DNA of 64,000 nt, from NCBI GenBank assembly GCA_937951995.1, contig CALGAG010000041.1, forward strand, positions 16,059 through 80,058. The letters are read 5' to 3'. Numbering within the stretch: the first letter of the stretch is position 1; every line of letters begins with the position of its first letter. Under the pieces are notes generated by a model. The model searched no databases. It was not told where the DNA came from and saw nothing but the letters and a program-made list of their open reading frames with translations. Position numbers and translations under genes: made by a program. Shown here piece after piece: positions 27,062-36,778 of this stretch. The stretch comes from an uncultured Bacillota bacterium (GTDB lineage Bacteria > Bacillota > Clostridia > Tissierellales > Tissierellaceae).

Positions 27062-28362
27062 TGAATTCAGTGGCATTCCATACCTTGGGGTGTAAGGTTA
27101 ACCAGTACGAAACCGAGGCTATGGAGGAAATGTTTGAAAAAAAAGGCTACACAATTGTGGAGGAAGATGGCTATTCTGACATATATGTTATAAATACATG
27201 TACGGTTACAAATCTTTCAGACAGAAAATCGAGACAGTTCATAAGAAAGTCCAAGAAAAACAACCCTGGAGCAATTGTAGCAGTAGTAGGTTGCTACTCC
27301 CAGGTGTCTCCTGAAGAGGTTGAAAAAATCCAGGGTGTGGATGTGATAATCGGAACAAGTGAGAGACACAGGATTGTGGACCTTTGTGAGGAGGCTTCAA
27401 ACCACAAGCGGAGAATAAACATTGTCAGATCTGTTAAGACCTACAAGGAGTTCGAAAAGATCAATATAGACGAACTGAAGTCCAGAACCAGGGCATTTGT
27501 GAAAATCCAGGATGGTTGCAATCAATTCTGCAGCTACTGCATAATTCCCTATGCCAGGGGACCAATTAGAAGCCGGGAGTTTGCAGATATTGAAAATGAG
27601 GTTGAAAACCTGGCCAAGGCAGGCTTCAAGGAGGTTGTGCTGACTGGAATCCACGTTGCATCCTACGGGAAGGACCTCAAGAAGGAATCCCTGGGTCAAG
27701 TAATTGATAAAATCAGCCTGATTGAGGGTATTGAAAGAATAAGACTAAGTTCCCTGGAGCCAACTCTAATAGATGATGACTTTATGGAGATTATGACCAA
27801 AAGCCCGAAAATCTGTGATCATTTTCATCTGTCACTGCAGAGTGGATCTGATTCTGTCCTGGAAAGGATGAACAGAAAATACACAACACAAGAGTACAGG
27901 GACAGGGTGGACCTAATAAGGAAATACCTGCCTGATGCGGGTATCACCACTGATATTATTGTAGGCTTTCCTGGGGAAACTGAGGATGAGTTCAATGAGA
28001 CCCTGCGCTTTGTGGAGGAAATTGGATTTTCCAGAATCCATGTATTCAAGTATTCTCCCAGAAAGGGTACGCCTGCTGCAACAATGGAAGACCAGGTTCA
28101 TGGAGAAATCAAAAACAAGAGAAGTGAGATCCTTATAGCTTTGGGAGACCGGCTGTCAGAGGAGTTCAACAATAGATACCTTGAAGGTGCAAAGGAAGTC
28201 CTCTATGAGGAGCACACCAAGAGGGACGAAAATGTATATGAAGGTTATACCACAAACTACATCAGGGTAAGGACGCCATCACCGGTGGACCTGATCGGAG
28301 AAATCAGGGATACAAGATTAGAGGCTGTTAAGGGTTCTCTTATTCATGGAACCTTAATATGA
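27061..28362 (+). CDS. mtaB: tRNA t6A37 methylthiotransferase MtaB
   Basis: MtaB is a radical SAM enzyme that adds a methylthio group to t6A37 in tRNAs reading ANN codons. The 433-residue protein has the UPF0004 domain with three cluster Cys (Cys11 in TLGCKVNQ, Cys47 in NTCTVTN, Cys78 in VGCYSQ), the radical SAM triad Cys153-x3-Cys157-x2-Cys160 (CNQFCSYC), and a C-terminal TRAM domain. TLGCKVNQYE marks MtaB rather than MiaB. It starts on the last base of the rsmE stop. Confidence 0.95.
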   Translation: MNSVAFHTLGCKVNQYETEAMEEMFEKKGYTIVEEDGYSDIYVINTCTVTNLSDRKSRQFIRKSKKNNPGAIVAVVGCYSQVSPEEVEKIQGVDVIIGTSERHRIVDLCEEASNHKRRINIVRSVKTYKEFEKINIDELKSRTRAFVKIQDGCNQFCSYCIIPYARGPIRSREFADIENEVENLAKAGFKEVVLTGIHVASYGKDLKKESLGQVIDKISLIEGIERIRLSSLEPTLIDDDFMEIMTKSPKICDHFHLSLQSGSDSVLERMNRKYTTQEYRDRVDLIRKYLPDAGITTDIIVGFPGETEDEFNETLRFVEEIGFSRIHVFKYSPRKGTPAATMEDQVHGEIKNKRSEILIALGDRLSEEFNNRYLEGAKEVLYEEHTKRDENVYEGYTTNYIRVRTPSPVDLIGEIRDTRLEAVKGSLIHGTLI

Positions 28363-28395
28363 ATTACTTATTAGGGATATGGGGAGGTGTTAATT

Positions 28396-28734
28396 ATGGA
28401 CTGTTTATTTTGTAAGATTGCAAAGAAGGAAATTCCAAGTGATCTGGTGCATGAGGATGAATTTGTTGTGGTGTTCAAGGACATTAACCCACAAGCCCCG
28501 GTACACTTTTTAGTCGTGCCCAAGGTGCATATCAAGTCCCTGGACTATATTACGGAGGAGCACGATACCCTGATTTCCCACGTTTTCAGGTTGATTCCCA
28601 AGTTGGCCAAAGACCAGGGAATTGAGAATGGCTATAGGGTGGTGAACAATTGTGGACCTGATGGAGGTCAGTCTGTGGACCACATTCATTTCCATGTTTT
28701 AGGAAAAAGAGAAATGTTATGGCCACCAGGTTAA
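28396..28734 (+). CDS. HIT family nucleotide-binding protein (HinT-like)
   Basis: The 112-residue protein is of the HIT family, hydrolases or transferases acting on nucleoside phosphoramidates and similar bonds. The catalytic His triad HIHFH is at residues 96-100, followed by VLG, and the N-terminal CLFCKIAKKEIPS is the classic HinT start. I chose the ATG at 28396, eight bases after GGGGAGG. It lies downstream of mtaB and before rpsU. The cellular substrate is unknown. Confidence 0.93.
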   Translation: MDCLFCKIAKKEIPSDLVHEDEFVVVFKDINPQAPVHFLVVPKVHIKSLDYITEEHDTLISHVFRLIPKLAKDQGIENGYRVVNNCGPDGGQSVDHIHFHVLGKREMLWPPG

Positions 28735-28740
28735 AAACAG

Positions 28741-28769
28741 TTGAAATAATTAGCGGGATAATGTATAAT
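28741..28769 (+). promoter_or_regulatory. predicted promoter of rpsU
   Basis: TTGAAA (28741-28746) and TATAAT (28764-28769) are separated by exactly 17 bases. It starts a leader of roughly 65 bases ahead of rpsU. Confidence 0.75.
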
Positions 28770-28841
28770 TGTTTAGTGTGCAAGCCATACTCATAGCAGT
28801 ATTGTAACACTCTTGTAGTTGTGAGGGGAGGGAAAGGATCG

Positions 28842-29024
28842 ATGACAGAAATTAAAGTTGGTGAAAACGAATCTCTTGATAACGCTCTTAAAAGATTTAA
28901 AAGATCATGTGCCAGATCAGGAGTTATAGGTGAGGTAAGAAAAAGAGAGCATTATGAAAAACCAAGCGTAAAGCGTAAGAAGAAATCTGAAGCGGCAAGA
29001 AGAAAGAAACATTCCAAGTATTAA
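28842..29024 (+). CDS. rpsU: 30S ribosomal protein S21
   Basis: bS21 is a small basic 30S protein near the anti-Shine-Dalgarno region. The 60-residue product has the family start [20 protein letters not shown] and a Lys/Arg-rich tail ([17 protein letters not shown]). I chose the ATG at 28842; longer frames upstream have no support. It is 15 bases ahead of yqeY, the standard Firmicutes pair. Confidence 0.96.
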   Translation: MTEIKVGENESLDNALKRFKRSCARSGVIGEVRKREHYEKPSVKRKKKSEAARRKKHSKY

Positions 29025-29039
29025 TAAGAAGGTGAACTA

Positions 29040-29483
29040 ATGTCCCTTAAAGATAAACTCATGGAAGACCTTAAAGTTTCCATGAAAAACAAGGATACTA
29101 TAAGGAAAAATACTGTAACTATGGTTAGGGCAGCTGTCAAGCAGAGGGAAGTAGATGAAAGAACTGAGCTGACAGATGAAGATATCCTTGAGATTGTTGC
29201 AAAACAGCTTAAGGAAAAGAAGATGGCCATAGAGGAATTCAAAAAAGGCTCGCGCCAGGATCTCGTGGATACAACTGAGTCAGAAATTAAGATTCTGTTG
29301 GAGTATCTGCCTGAACAGATGAATGAAGAAGAGGTGGAAAGGATAGTTAAGGAAACAATTGAAGAAATTGGAGCCACCTCAATTAAAGATATAGGTCTGA
29401 TCATGAAAGCCACAATGCCCAAGGTAAAAGGAAGGGCAGATGGAAACATGGTAAATACGGCCGTGAGAAAATTGCTTAAATAA
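29040..29483 (+). CDS. yqeY: GatB/YqeY domain-containing protein
   Basis: YqeY resembles the C-terminal tRNA-binding domain of GatB, the amidotransferase subunit. The 147-residue protein has the family N-terminal LKDKLMEDLKVSMKNKD and LEYLPEQMNEEEVERIV, then KATMPKVKGRADGNMVN, all typical. It follows rpsU, usual in Firmicutes, and ends in a strong terminator. A role in tRNA or translation is plausible, but no reaction is known. Confidence 0.92.
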   Translation: MSLKDKLMEDLKVSMKNKDTIRKNTVTMVRAAVKQREVDERTELTDEDILEIVAKQLKEKKMAIEEFKKGSRQDLVDTTESEIKILLEYLPEQMNEEEVERIVKETIEEIGATSIKDIGLIMKATMPKVKGRADGNMVNTAVRKLLK

Positions 29484-29508
29484 CCTGAGTTAAACTCAGG
29501 TTTTTTTG
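29482..29508 (+). terminator. terminator after yqeY
   Basis: AACCTGAGT pairs with ACTCAGGTT across a TAA loop and is followed by seven or more T. It ends the rpsU-yqeY transcript. Confidence 0.93.
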
Positions 29509-29566
29509 CTATCTTTCAACTATTGTGGGTATACATTGAAAGTAGGACATAATTGGAGGTGAAAAT

Positions 29567-30859
29567 GTGAAGAAAATAAGATTTCTGGCATTTTTTATAG
29601 CCGTATTTGTTATTTTTATATCATCTGGCAGCGCCCAGGCACAAAGCCCTGGAAAGGTTTATGTTGTCCCCATACAGGGAGAGATCAATCGCGCAACTCA
29701 CAACTATGTGAGGGACGTGGTAAACGACCTTAACAATGAGCCCGATGTAGAGGCCATAATATTTGAAATCGACACCTACGGAGGGGTTGTCGATGAGGCA
29801 ATCAAGATAAAGGATGTAATAATCGGGACCAATATTCCAACAATAACCCTTGTGAACAACAAGGCCGCATCTGCTGGTGTACTGGTCACAATAGCTGGAG
29901 AACACATAGCAATGTCGGAGAATGCCGTGATTGGTTCCGCTGAGACCATACCCAATACAGAGAAGATCCTTTCAATGTGGAGAGGGGTTCTTAGAGATAC
30001 AGCCCAATACAGGGGCAGGGACGCCCTTCTGGTAGAATCCATGGCCGACAGCGACATAGCCATAGAAGGTGTAATAGACGGGGGGAAACTCCTTAACCTT
30101 ACTGCACAGGAGGCATACCAGCTAGGACTTGCAGATGTTCTGTCAAGTGATTACAATGTAATTCTCGAGCATTTTGGATTTGAGGCATCACAGGTGGAGG
30201 TTATGGAAGAGGGCCTTCAGGTAAAGCTGTCAAAATATATTTCCAACCCATACATCAGTACCCTCCTATTGACTCTGGGATTTGTGGGTCTTGTTCTTGA
30301 GGTCCTGACTCCTGGTTTTGGATTGGGAGGTACAATCTCTTTGATGGGTTTTGGACTTTACTTCGGTGGTAATATTCTGGCAGGCAATTCAAACTGGACA
30401 TCCCTGATCCTATTTGTTGTGGGTCTGGGCCTCTTGGTTATTGAGGGTGTGGTACCAGGTTTTGGACTACCTGGCATAGGTGGATTGATATTCGTAATAG
30501 CGGGTACAGTGTTGGCCATGCAGGACCTGGCAACAGCAGTTCTGTCCCTAAGCATTGCTATTATAGTAACTACATTGGTGGCGGTTGTTATGGTAAAACA
30601 TGGTTACAAGAGCAAGTTCCTGAACAAAATAGTATTAAGCAACAAGCTTGAAAGCACAAGGGGATATCTCAGCACAAACACCATGAGTGACCTTCTGGAC
30701 AAGGAAGGAACTGTACTATCTGAACTTCGACCTTCGGGTTTTATCATCATAGATGGCGAGAAGTACGATGCATTGGCAGAGACGGGATACATTCCCGAAA
30801 ACTCAAATGTCAAGGTCGTCAAGGTTGAAGGCTCAAAAATATTTGTAAGGAGGATTTAG
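29567..30859 (+). CDS. NfeD-family membrane serine protease (long form)
   Basis: Long NfeD proteins combine a ClpP-like serine protease with membrane helices and an OB domain, and pair with flotillin-like proteins. The 430-residue protein has a signal peptide (about 1-26), the protease domain with catalytic Ser102 (NNKAASAG) and a possible Lys partner around 133, four to five membrane helices (about 225-350) and the C-terminal NfeD OB domain ([11 protein letters not shown] onward). The start is GTG at 29567 behind GGAGGTG; the ATG overlapping it is out of frame. floA starts one base after the stop. Confidence 0.9.
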   Translation: MKKIRFLAFFIAVFVIFISSGSAQAQSPGKVYVVPIQGEINRATHNYVRDVVNDLNNEPDVEAIIFEIDTYGGVVDEAIKIKDVIIGTNIPTITLVNNKAASAGVLVTIAGEHIAMSENAVIGSAETIPNTEKILSMWRGVLRDTAQYRGRDALLVESMADSDIAIEGVIDGGKLLNLTAQEAYQLGLADVLSSDYNVILEHFGFEASQVEVMEEGLQVKLSKYISNPYISTLLLTLGFVGLVLEVLTPGFGLGGTISLMGFGLYFGGNILAGNSNWTSLILFVVGLGLLVIEGVVPGFGLPGIGGLIFVIAGTVLAMQDLATAVLSLSIAIIVTTLVAVVMVKHGYKSKFLNKIVLSNKLESTRGYLSTNTMSDLLDKEGTVLSELRPSGFIIIDGEKYDALAETGYIPENSNVKVVKVEGSKIFVRRI

Positions 30860-30860
30860 A

Positions 30861-31841
30861 ATGGATCTTATTTTCACATTAGCAATTGCAATAGGTATCA
30901 TTGTTCTATTAATGCTGTTCTTCACTTTTGTACCGGTTGGACTCTGGATAACTGCATTCTTTGCAGGAGTAAAGGTAAGGATTACAACATTGATAGGAAT
31001 GAGACTTAGGAGAGTTGTACCAAGTAGGATAATCAATCCAATGATAAAGGCCACAAAGGCTGGATTGGACATCAACATCGATGACTTGGAGTCACATTAT
31101 CTTGCAGGGGGAAATGTAAACACCCTTGTGGATGCTTTGATTGCTGCTCAAAGGGCTAACATACCCTTGGTTTTCGAGAGAGCGGCAGCGATAGATCTTG
31201 CTGGTAGAAATGTACTGGAAGCGGTACAGGTAAGTGTAAATCCAAAGGTTATTGAAACACCTCAGATTGCAGCTGTTGCCAAGAATGGTATTGAAGTTGT
31301 GGCAAGGGCAAGAGTAACCGTTAGGGCCAATATTGAAAGACTTGTTGGTGGAGCAGGCGAGGAAACCATAATCGCAAGAGTTGGAGAAGGTATAGTTACC
31401 ACTGTTGGTAGTGCCAGTTCCCACAAGGATGTATTGGAGAATCCTGATAGCATATCCAAGACAGTACTGGAAAAGGGCTTGGATGCAGGAACTGCATTTG
31501 AGATACTTTCCATAGACATAGCTGACGTGGATGTAGGGAGAAACATTGGTGCAAAACTTCAGATGGAGCAGGCTGAGGCAGACAAGAAGATCGCACAGGC
31601 AAAGGCGGAGGAAAGAAGAGCCATGGCTGTTGCAAGAGAACAGGAAATGAGGGCTGAGGTTCAAGCCATGAACGCCAAGCTTGTGGAAGCGGAAGCAGAT
31701 GTTCCAAAGGCACTGGCTCAGGCATTGAGAGAAGGAAAGCTTGGAGTTATGGATTATTACAATATGAAAAATATACTTGCTGATACAGATATGAGAGATT
31801 CAATATCAAAGATAGCTGACGATGACAAAGAAACAAAATAG
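30861..31841 (+). CDS. floA: flotillin-like protein FloA
   Basis: FloA organises functional membrane microdomains. The 326-residue protein has an N-terminal hairpin membrane segment (about 3-33), the conserved [18 protein letters not shown], the SPFH domain with [16 protein letters not shown] and [23 protein letters not shown], and a coiled coil with EA repeats (about 235-275). Length matches the family (about 330). It is cotranscribed with the NfeD gene upstream. Confidence 0.94.
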   Translation: MDLIFTLAIAIGIIVLLMLFFTFVPVGLWITAFFAGVKVRITTLIGMRLRRVVPSRIINPMIKATKAGLDINIDDLESHYLAGGNVNTLVDALIAAQRANIPLVFERAAAIDLAGRNVLEAVQVSVNPKVIETPQIAAVAKNGIEVVARARVTVRANIERLVGGAGEETIIARVGEGIVTTVGSASSHKDVLENPDSISKTVLEKGLDAGTAFEILSIDIADVDVGRNIGAKLQMEQAEADKKIAQAKAEERRAMAVAREQEMRAEVQAMNAKLVEAEADVPKALAQALREGKLGVMDYYNMKNILADTDMRDSISKIADDDKETK

Positions 31842-31852
31842 GAAGTGATTAA

Positions 31853-32410
31853 ATGGATAGTCCTATAATCATTCTGGTCTTTTGGGTAATAATCAACATA
31901 CTTCTAAAAAGCTCCAGAGACAAGAAGAAGGCTGAACAGGCAAGAAGGAAATCCGGGCAGGCAAATGCACCTGACAGACAGAGACAAAAGTCTGAGAGAT
32001 CCCGTATGAATACCGGGATGAAGGACTTCAGGCAGGCTCTGGAAGACTACAAGGCACAGATAGAAAAGGAACTGAACCCGGAAAAGAAATCTCCGGCAAA
32101 GCCTCCCGCCAAGGTTCCAACCACAGAAGCCAGGCAAAGGGTTGAGCGGTCTGATAGTCGACTGGAAAAGCCGAAAATGAAGACCTTCAGGGAAGGGCGA
32201 TACTGGGAAGACATAACCGATGGCATGGCCGGCTCAGACACGGAGAAGGAAACAGCGGGAATTGTTGTAGCCATTGAGGAGACTGGAAGAAAGGCTAAAG
32301 GAAGCTCGGAAGGTCTATTTGACATCAAGAACGATATACTCAAGGGTATTGTGTATTCTGAGATCCTTGGCAAGCCAAAAAGCATGCAAGGAAAAAGAGG
32401 TCCTTTTTAG
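31853..32410 (+). CDS. hypothetical single-pass membrane protein next to floA
   Basis: I do not recognise an established family name. The 185-residue protein has one N-terminal membrane helix (about 4-18, SPIIILVFWVIINIL), then a charged, low-complexity cytoplasmic middle rich in Lys, Arg, Pro and Glu, and a more ordered C-terminal stretch (SEGLFDIKNDILKGIVYSEILGKPKS). It starts 11 bases after floA with GGAAGTG before the ATG and ends inside a terminator, so it is the last gene of the NfeD-floA transcript. A role at flotillin-containing membrane domains is a guess from context. Confidence 0.8.
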   Translation: MDSPIIILVFWVIINILLKSSRDKKKAEQARRKSGQANAPDRQRQKSERSRMNTGMKDFRQALEDYKAQIEKELNPEKKSPAKPPAKVPTTEARQRVERSDSRLEKPKMKTFREGRYWEDITDGMAGSDTEKETAGIVVAIEETGRKAKGSSEGLFDIKNDILKGIVYSEILGKPKSMQGKRGPF

Positions 32411-32427
32411 GACTTCTTCTTTTTTTG
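32396..32427 (+). terminator. terminator of the NfeD-floA operon
   Basis: GAGGTCCT pairs with AGGACTTC (one G-T pair), followed by TTCTTTTTTT. The stem overlaps the stop codon of the preceding gene. Confidence 0.8.
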
Positions 32428-32546
32428 TCAACTTATTACTAAATGGTTACACATAAGCTAAACATATAGAAAACCACACCTTTCTATGGTATGATTTATT
32501 TAATTATACTGGAGGTAAACTAAAGATACTGGGGAGGAATTTAAGT

Positions 32547-33515
32547 TTGACATTAACCAAGGAAGAAGGATCCATTGAAATAAATGACGACAATACCTTA
32601 AAGGAGATTGCTGGGAACCTAGATGCAAATATAAGGACCATTGAAGAGAAAATGAAGGTCAGGCTTAGGATAAAAGACAATGCCATTACAGTTCAGGGAT
32701 TGCCGGAGAATGTGGAAATGACAAAGAGGCTCCTTGATGATTTGAAATACATGATACAAAAGCAGAACACCCTTCAGGAACAGGACCTGAATTACGCAAT
32801 TGACTTCATCAGGTCCCGTAAAGAGGGAAGCCTTAAGGAACTTCTTGATGATGTGGTTTGTATAACCGCTTCAGGAAAGTCCATCAAACCCAAAACATTT
32901 GGGCAGAAAAGATATGTTGATTCCATGAGAAAGCACGATGTGGTGTTTGGAATAGGCCCTGCAGGCACGGGGAAAACCTATCTGGCGATGGCAATGGCTG
33001 TTCAGGCATTCAAGAACAGGGAAGTCAATAGGATAATACTTACAAGACCTGCGGTTGAGGCTGGTGAGAATCTTGGATTTCTCCCAGGAGACCTGCAGGA
33101 GAAGGTGGATCCATACCTAAGACCAATCTATGACGCACTTTTTGAAATACTGGGTGTGGACACCTATCTGAAGTTCTTTGAAAAGGGTCTGATAGAAGTG
33201 GCACCCCTAGCCTATATGAGGGGTAGAACCCTTGATTCTGCATATGTGATTCTTGATGAGGCCCAAAATACAACAAATGAGCAAATGAAAATGTTTTTGA
33301 CCAGACTTGGATTTGGATCAAAAGCTATAATAACCGGAGACATCACACAAATTGACCTGATTAGAGGTAAGGAATCTGGTCTAAAGACAGTAAGGGGAAT
33401 CCTGGAGGATGTTAAGGGGATAGACTTTATAAATCTCACAAGTTCAGATATAGTTAGACATCCACTGGTTCAAAGAATAATCAACGCATATGAAATTCAT
33501 GAAGGCAGGAAGTAG
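32547..33515 (+). CDS. phoH: PhoH-like ATPase (YbeZ)
   Basis: PhoH/YbeZ is a P-loop ATPase with a likely RNA-related role, commonly paired with YbeY. The 322-residue protein has an N-terminal KH-like domain (about 10-75), then the ATPase domain with Walker A GPAGTGKT at 137-144, Walker B VILDEAQN, and SSDIVRHPLVQRII at the end. The start is TTG at 32547, nine bases after GGGGAGG; no in-frame ATG precedes the conserved part. It heads the phoH-pgpH-ybeY-dgkA series typical of Firmicutes. Confidence 0.94.
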   Translation: MTLTKEEGSIEINDDNTLKEIAGNLDANIRTIEEKMKVRLRIKDNAITVQGLPENVEMTKRLLDDLKYMIQKQNTLQEQDLNYAIDFIRSRKEGSLKELLDDVVCITASGKSIKPKTFGQKRYVDSMRKHDVVFGIGPAGTGKTYLAMAMAVQAFKNREVNRIILTRPAVEAGENLGFLPGDLQEKVDPYLRPIYDALFEILGVDTYLKFFEKGLIEVAPLAYMRGRTLDSAYVILDEAQNTTNEQMKMFLTRLGFGSKAIITGDITQIDLIRGKESGLKTVRGILEDVKGIDFINLTSSDIVRHPLVQRIINAYEIHEGRK

Positions 33516-33546
33516 TTGAGCAGTTGAACCAAGGCAGGTGGGGATT

Positions 33547-35586
33547 ATGATAAAAACTTTGAAAGCGCTTATAAATGGAATTGCAAACGACAGAAAGGTA
33601 GGAAAAACAACCACTGTCTTTTTGTTGTTTTTCCTGTCTCTTTTCATTCTGGCCGTAACTCAATCACAGTTCTCCCAAGCCAGTTTCAGAATTGGTGAAA
33701 GGGCTCCGGAAGATCTTAGGGCACCATTTTCAATGGAGGACAGGGAGGCATATGAAGCTCTTGTTGAGGAATCCCTGGCCAGGATGGAGGCTGTCTACAG
33801 GATATCTCCAACGGTTCAAATCACAGCTAAGGCTAAGGTATCAGGATACCTGGACCTTGTCAGGGACATGAAGCTTAGAAACACTCCAAGTGGAGGTTCA
33901 AAGGTGGATGAATTGGAAACTGTGAGTCCCCTTGAACTACCCACAGACATACATGTACTTGCCATAGGATCATCTTTTTCAAGCCTAAACACAGTTGAGG
34001 CGATTTCAGAAGATATTCTCACCCAAATGCTGGCTCAAGGAATAAGAGAGGACCAGCTTAGCTATCAGCTGGAGGAGTTGGAGGGAATAGTCGCTTCATT
34101 GAATCTGGAGGAGGGTGAGCAAGTCCTTGTCTCCAGCATACTTATGGAGGCCATGGATGCAAATGAGTTTGTTGACACCATTGCAACTGAAAGACAGATG
34201 GAAGCGATCAGGGAAAGCATCAGACCTGTGGTGATCGAGCAAAATGAACTGATAGTGGAAAAGGGAGAGACCATTACACCTGAAAAAATGAGGATTATCC
34301 AATTGGCTCAACTTGGAGAGGAAACATCCAGTTCCTGGACAAGATACATAGGAATATTTATCCAGCTGATCTTGCCCTTGCTAGCCATGATCCTTTACAT
34401 TAAGTACTTCAATCCTGAAATACTCCAGGGAAGACTGATTTACCTCTTGTTCACCTTGTTTATGATAAGTCTTATCCTTGCAAGGGCAATGGAGACCTTG
34501 TCACCGTATTTGATTCCATCGGCCTTCAATGCCATAATAGCCACTCTCCTTGTTGGACCTGGACTGGCCATGGTCTCAAACCTGGTGCTGGTCTATATGC
34601 TCTATTTTTTATGGACCATACCTGGGGACCTTGCAATAATCATGATAATCGGAAATTCAGCCGGAATCATCCTGCTCTTGCACCAGAATCAAAGGCACAG
34701 AGTGCTCCTTAATGGCATATACATGGGTACAATAAGCCTTATCTTCTATCTGGGATATTATTTTTTAGGGAATATCACTACCAGGGACCTCCTATTAAAC
34801 GGTGGTGCAATCATGACTGGAGGCTTGGTTTCCGGAGTCCTTGCACTTGGAACACTGCCCCTTTGGGAAAATGTATTCAAGGTATTGACACCATTGAAGC
34901 TTATGGAACTTACAGACCCAAACCAGCCTTTGCTTAGGAGACTCTTCGCAGAGGCGCCAGGCACCTACCACCACAGCCTCATAGTGGGCAACCTTTCAGA
35001 GGCCGCTGCTGCATCAATAGGCGCAAACCCTCTTCTGGCTAAGGCAGGAGCCTACTACCACGACATAGGGAAGTTGAAGCGACCTTCCTATTTCAAGGAG
35101 AACCAATTTGGGATCGACAATCCCCATGACAGGCTTGAGCCTATACAAAGTACGGAAATAATTATTTCCCATTGGGAAGACGGTATGAAATTGGGCCGTG
35201 AAACCAAGCTGCCAAGAGAAATAATGGATATAATAGACCAGCATCATGGCAACACCCTAATGTCATATTTTTACCATAAAGCTTCGGAAGGGGGATCCAC
35301 CTTGCCAGAGGAAGAATTCAGGTATGGTGGTCAAAAACCAAAATCCAAGGAAGCTACAATAGTGATGCTGGCAGATTCTGTAGAGGCTGCAGTTAGAAGC
35401 ATCAAGAACATGAATGAAACAGCAATAGAAACAATGGTTGGTAAGATTATAAAGGGAAAGATTGATGACGGGCAGCTGGACCAATCCCCCATAACCACAA
35501 GGGAAATAAATACCGTAAAAAAGACCTTTGTTTCAGTTCTAAAAGGAATATACCACGAAAGAATCGAGTATCCTGAAAAGTCATAA
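33547..35586 (+). CDS. pgpH: PgpH/YqfF-type HD-domain membrane phosphodiesterase
   Basis: PgpH hydrolyses cyclic di-AMP. The 679-residue protein matches its architecture: an N-terminal membrane helix (about 20-38), an extracytoplasmic 7TMR-HDED domain (about 40-260), seven or so membrane helices (about 262-455), and a cytoplasmic HD domain with HHSLIVGNLSEAA and YYHDIGKLKRP (HD pair near residue 504), then HHGNTLMSYFYH. I chose the ATG at 33547; a GTG three codons upstream is possible. It lies between phoH and ybeY, the usual place. c-di-AMP activity is inferred from the family. Confidence 0.93.
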   Translation: MIKTLKALINGIANDRKVGKTTTVFLLFFLSLFILAVTQSQFSQASFRIGERAPEDLRAPFSMEDREAYEALVEESLARMEAVYRISPTVQITAKAKVSGYLDLVRDMKLRNTPSGGSKVDELETVSPLELPTDIHVLAIGSSFSSLNTVEAISEDILTQMLAQGIREDQLSYQLEELEGIVASLNLEEGEQVLVSSILMEAMDANEFVDTIATERQMEAIRESIRPVVIEQNELIVEKGETITPEKMRIIQLAQLGEETSSSWTRYIGIFIQLILPLLAMILYIKYFNPEILQGRLIYLLFTLFMISLILARAMETLSPYLIPSAFNAIIATLLVGPGLAMVSNLVLVYMLYFLWTIPGDLAIIMIIGNSAGIILLLHQNQRHRVLLNGIYMGTISLIFYLGYYFLGNITTRDLLLNGGAIMTGGLVSGVLALGTLPLWENVFKVLTPLKLMELTDPNQPLLRRLFAEAPGTYHHSLIVGNLSEAAAASIGANPLLAKAGAYYHDIGKLKRPSYFKENQFGIDNPHDRLEPIQSTEIIISHWEDGMKLGRETKLPREIMDIIDQHHGNTLMSYFYHKASEGGSTLPEEEFRYGGQKPKSKEATIVMLADSVEAAVRSIKNMNETAIETMVGKIIKGKIDDGQLDQSPITTREINTVKKTFVSVLKGIYHERIEYPEKS

Positions 35587-35602
35587 TTATGAGGAGAAAA
35601 AA

Positions 35603-36049
35603 ATGGAAGTCCTATTTGACAATAGACAAGACAAGATCAAAATACAAAAATCTACTGAAGACTTGCTGGAAAAGGTGATAGAGACAAGCTTGAAGATGGA
35701 AAACATGTCACTGGATTATGAAATCAGTGTTTCTTTTGTCACAAATGATGAAATCAGAGAGTTGAACAGTCAATTCAGAAACATAGACAAGGAAACAGAT
35801 GTTTTGTCATTTCCATTTGAGGATGAGTTTGAGACTGGAATCAGAATTCTCGGTGACATAGTCCTGTCAGTTGAAAAGGCCATGGACCAGGCAGAAGAAT
35901 TTGGCCATACGGTTGAACGGGAGCTTGCCTATCTTACAGCCCATAGCACTCTTCACCTCATGGGCTACGATCATATGAATGACGATGATAAATCAATAAT
36001 GAGACAAAAAGAAAAGGCAATAATGAAGGCACTCCAGATTTTCAAGTAG
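35603..36049 (+). CDS. ybeY: endoribonuclease YbeY
   Basis: YbeY is a zinc-dependent RNase needed for 16S rRNA 3'-end maturation and ribosome quality control. The 148-residue protein has the metal-binding HSTLHLMGYDH motif with His114, His118 and His124, plus DVLSFPFEDEF, both diagnostic. Length is typical. It follows pgpH by 16 bases and precedes the dgkA-type gene by 14. Confidence 0.96.
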   Translation: MEVLFDNRQDKIKIQKSTEDLLEKVIETSLKMENMSLDYEISVSFVTNDEIRELNSQFRNIDKETDVLSFPFEDEFETGIRILGDIVLSVEKAMDQAEEFGHTVERELAYLTAHSTLHLMGYDHMNDDDKSIMRQKEKAIMKALQIFK

Positions 36050-36063
36050 ACGGGGGGATTTTG

Positions 36064-36768
36064 ATGAAGGTCAAGGAACTAATAGACAGCTTCAATTACG
36101 CAGTATCAGGGATATTATCCGCCATGAAGCTTGAGAAAAGTTTAAGGATACATTACATTGCAGCCATCACTGTAATCGGTCTTAGCACATTGTTTAACCT
36201 GACAAGGGTGGAGTTCATGATTTTGCTCCTTACGGTTGTACTGGTTGTAGTGCTTGAAATGATAAACACTGCCATAGAAAAGACCATCGACATGATAACC
36301 AAGGAATACCACCCCTTGGCTAGGGTCATAAAGGATGTGTCTGCAGGAGCAGTTCTGATTGCTTCCTTCAATGCTGTAATAGTGGGGTACCTAATGTTTT
36401 TTGAAAGGCTAAATCCATTCAAGGAGCTTGTTTTGGTAAAGATCAGGAATTCTCCAATACATCTCACATTTGTTGCCTTGATCCTTGTTGCCCTTCTTAC
36501 AGTTGGGTTGAAATCAAAGTTTTATAAGGGTCACGGAACACACTTTCAGGGTGGAGTGGTAAGTGGACACTCGGCGGTTGCATTTTGCATAGCTACAATA
36601 GTGTCAATTTTATCTGAGAACCTACTTATAATAACCCTGGTTTTTGGATTGGCATTTCTGGTTGCAGAAAGCCGGGTTGAGGGTAAGATACACTCGGCCA
36701 TGGAGACAGTCATAGGTGGCATTCTTGGTGTACTGGTTGGTATACTAATATTTCAGATAATCGGATAG
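36064..36768 (+). CDS. undecaprenol/diacylglycerol kinase fused to PAP2-like phosphatase domain
   Basis: The 234-residue protein joins two lipid enzymes. Residues 1-115 are a DgkA-type kinase with three membrane helices, the signature EMINTAIEKTID (65-76) and KDVSAGAVL; in Gram-positives this type phosphorylates undecaprenol. Residues 130-234 form a PAP2-like membrane domain with SGHS (167-170) and SRVEGKIHS (203-211). The PAP2 motif keeps both His (169, 210), but the usual closing Asp is Glu214, and I see no clear first-motif KxxxxxxRP. Kinase and phosphatase in one chain could cycle undecaprenyl phosphate; that is inference. I chose the ATG at 36064 over a TTG one codon before. Confidence 0.88.
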   Translation: MKVKELIDSFNYAVSGILSAMKLEKSLRIHYIAAITVIGLSTLFNLTRVEFMILLLTVVLVVVLEMINTAIEKTIDMITKEYHPLARVIKDVSAGAVLIASFNAVIVGYLMFFERLNPFKELVLVKIRNSPIHLTFVALILVALLTVGLKSKFYKGHGTHFQGGVVSGHSAVAFCIATIVSILSENLLIITLVFGLAFLVAESRVEGKIHSAMETVIGGILGVLVGILIFQIIG

Positions 36769-36778
36769 GAGGAAGGAA

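Noticed and set aside
28587..28810. Minus-strand frames across the HIT gene and the rpsU leader
   Set aside because: Shadow of the HIT gene, no start signal, and it runs through the rpsU promoter.
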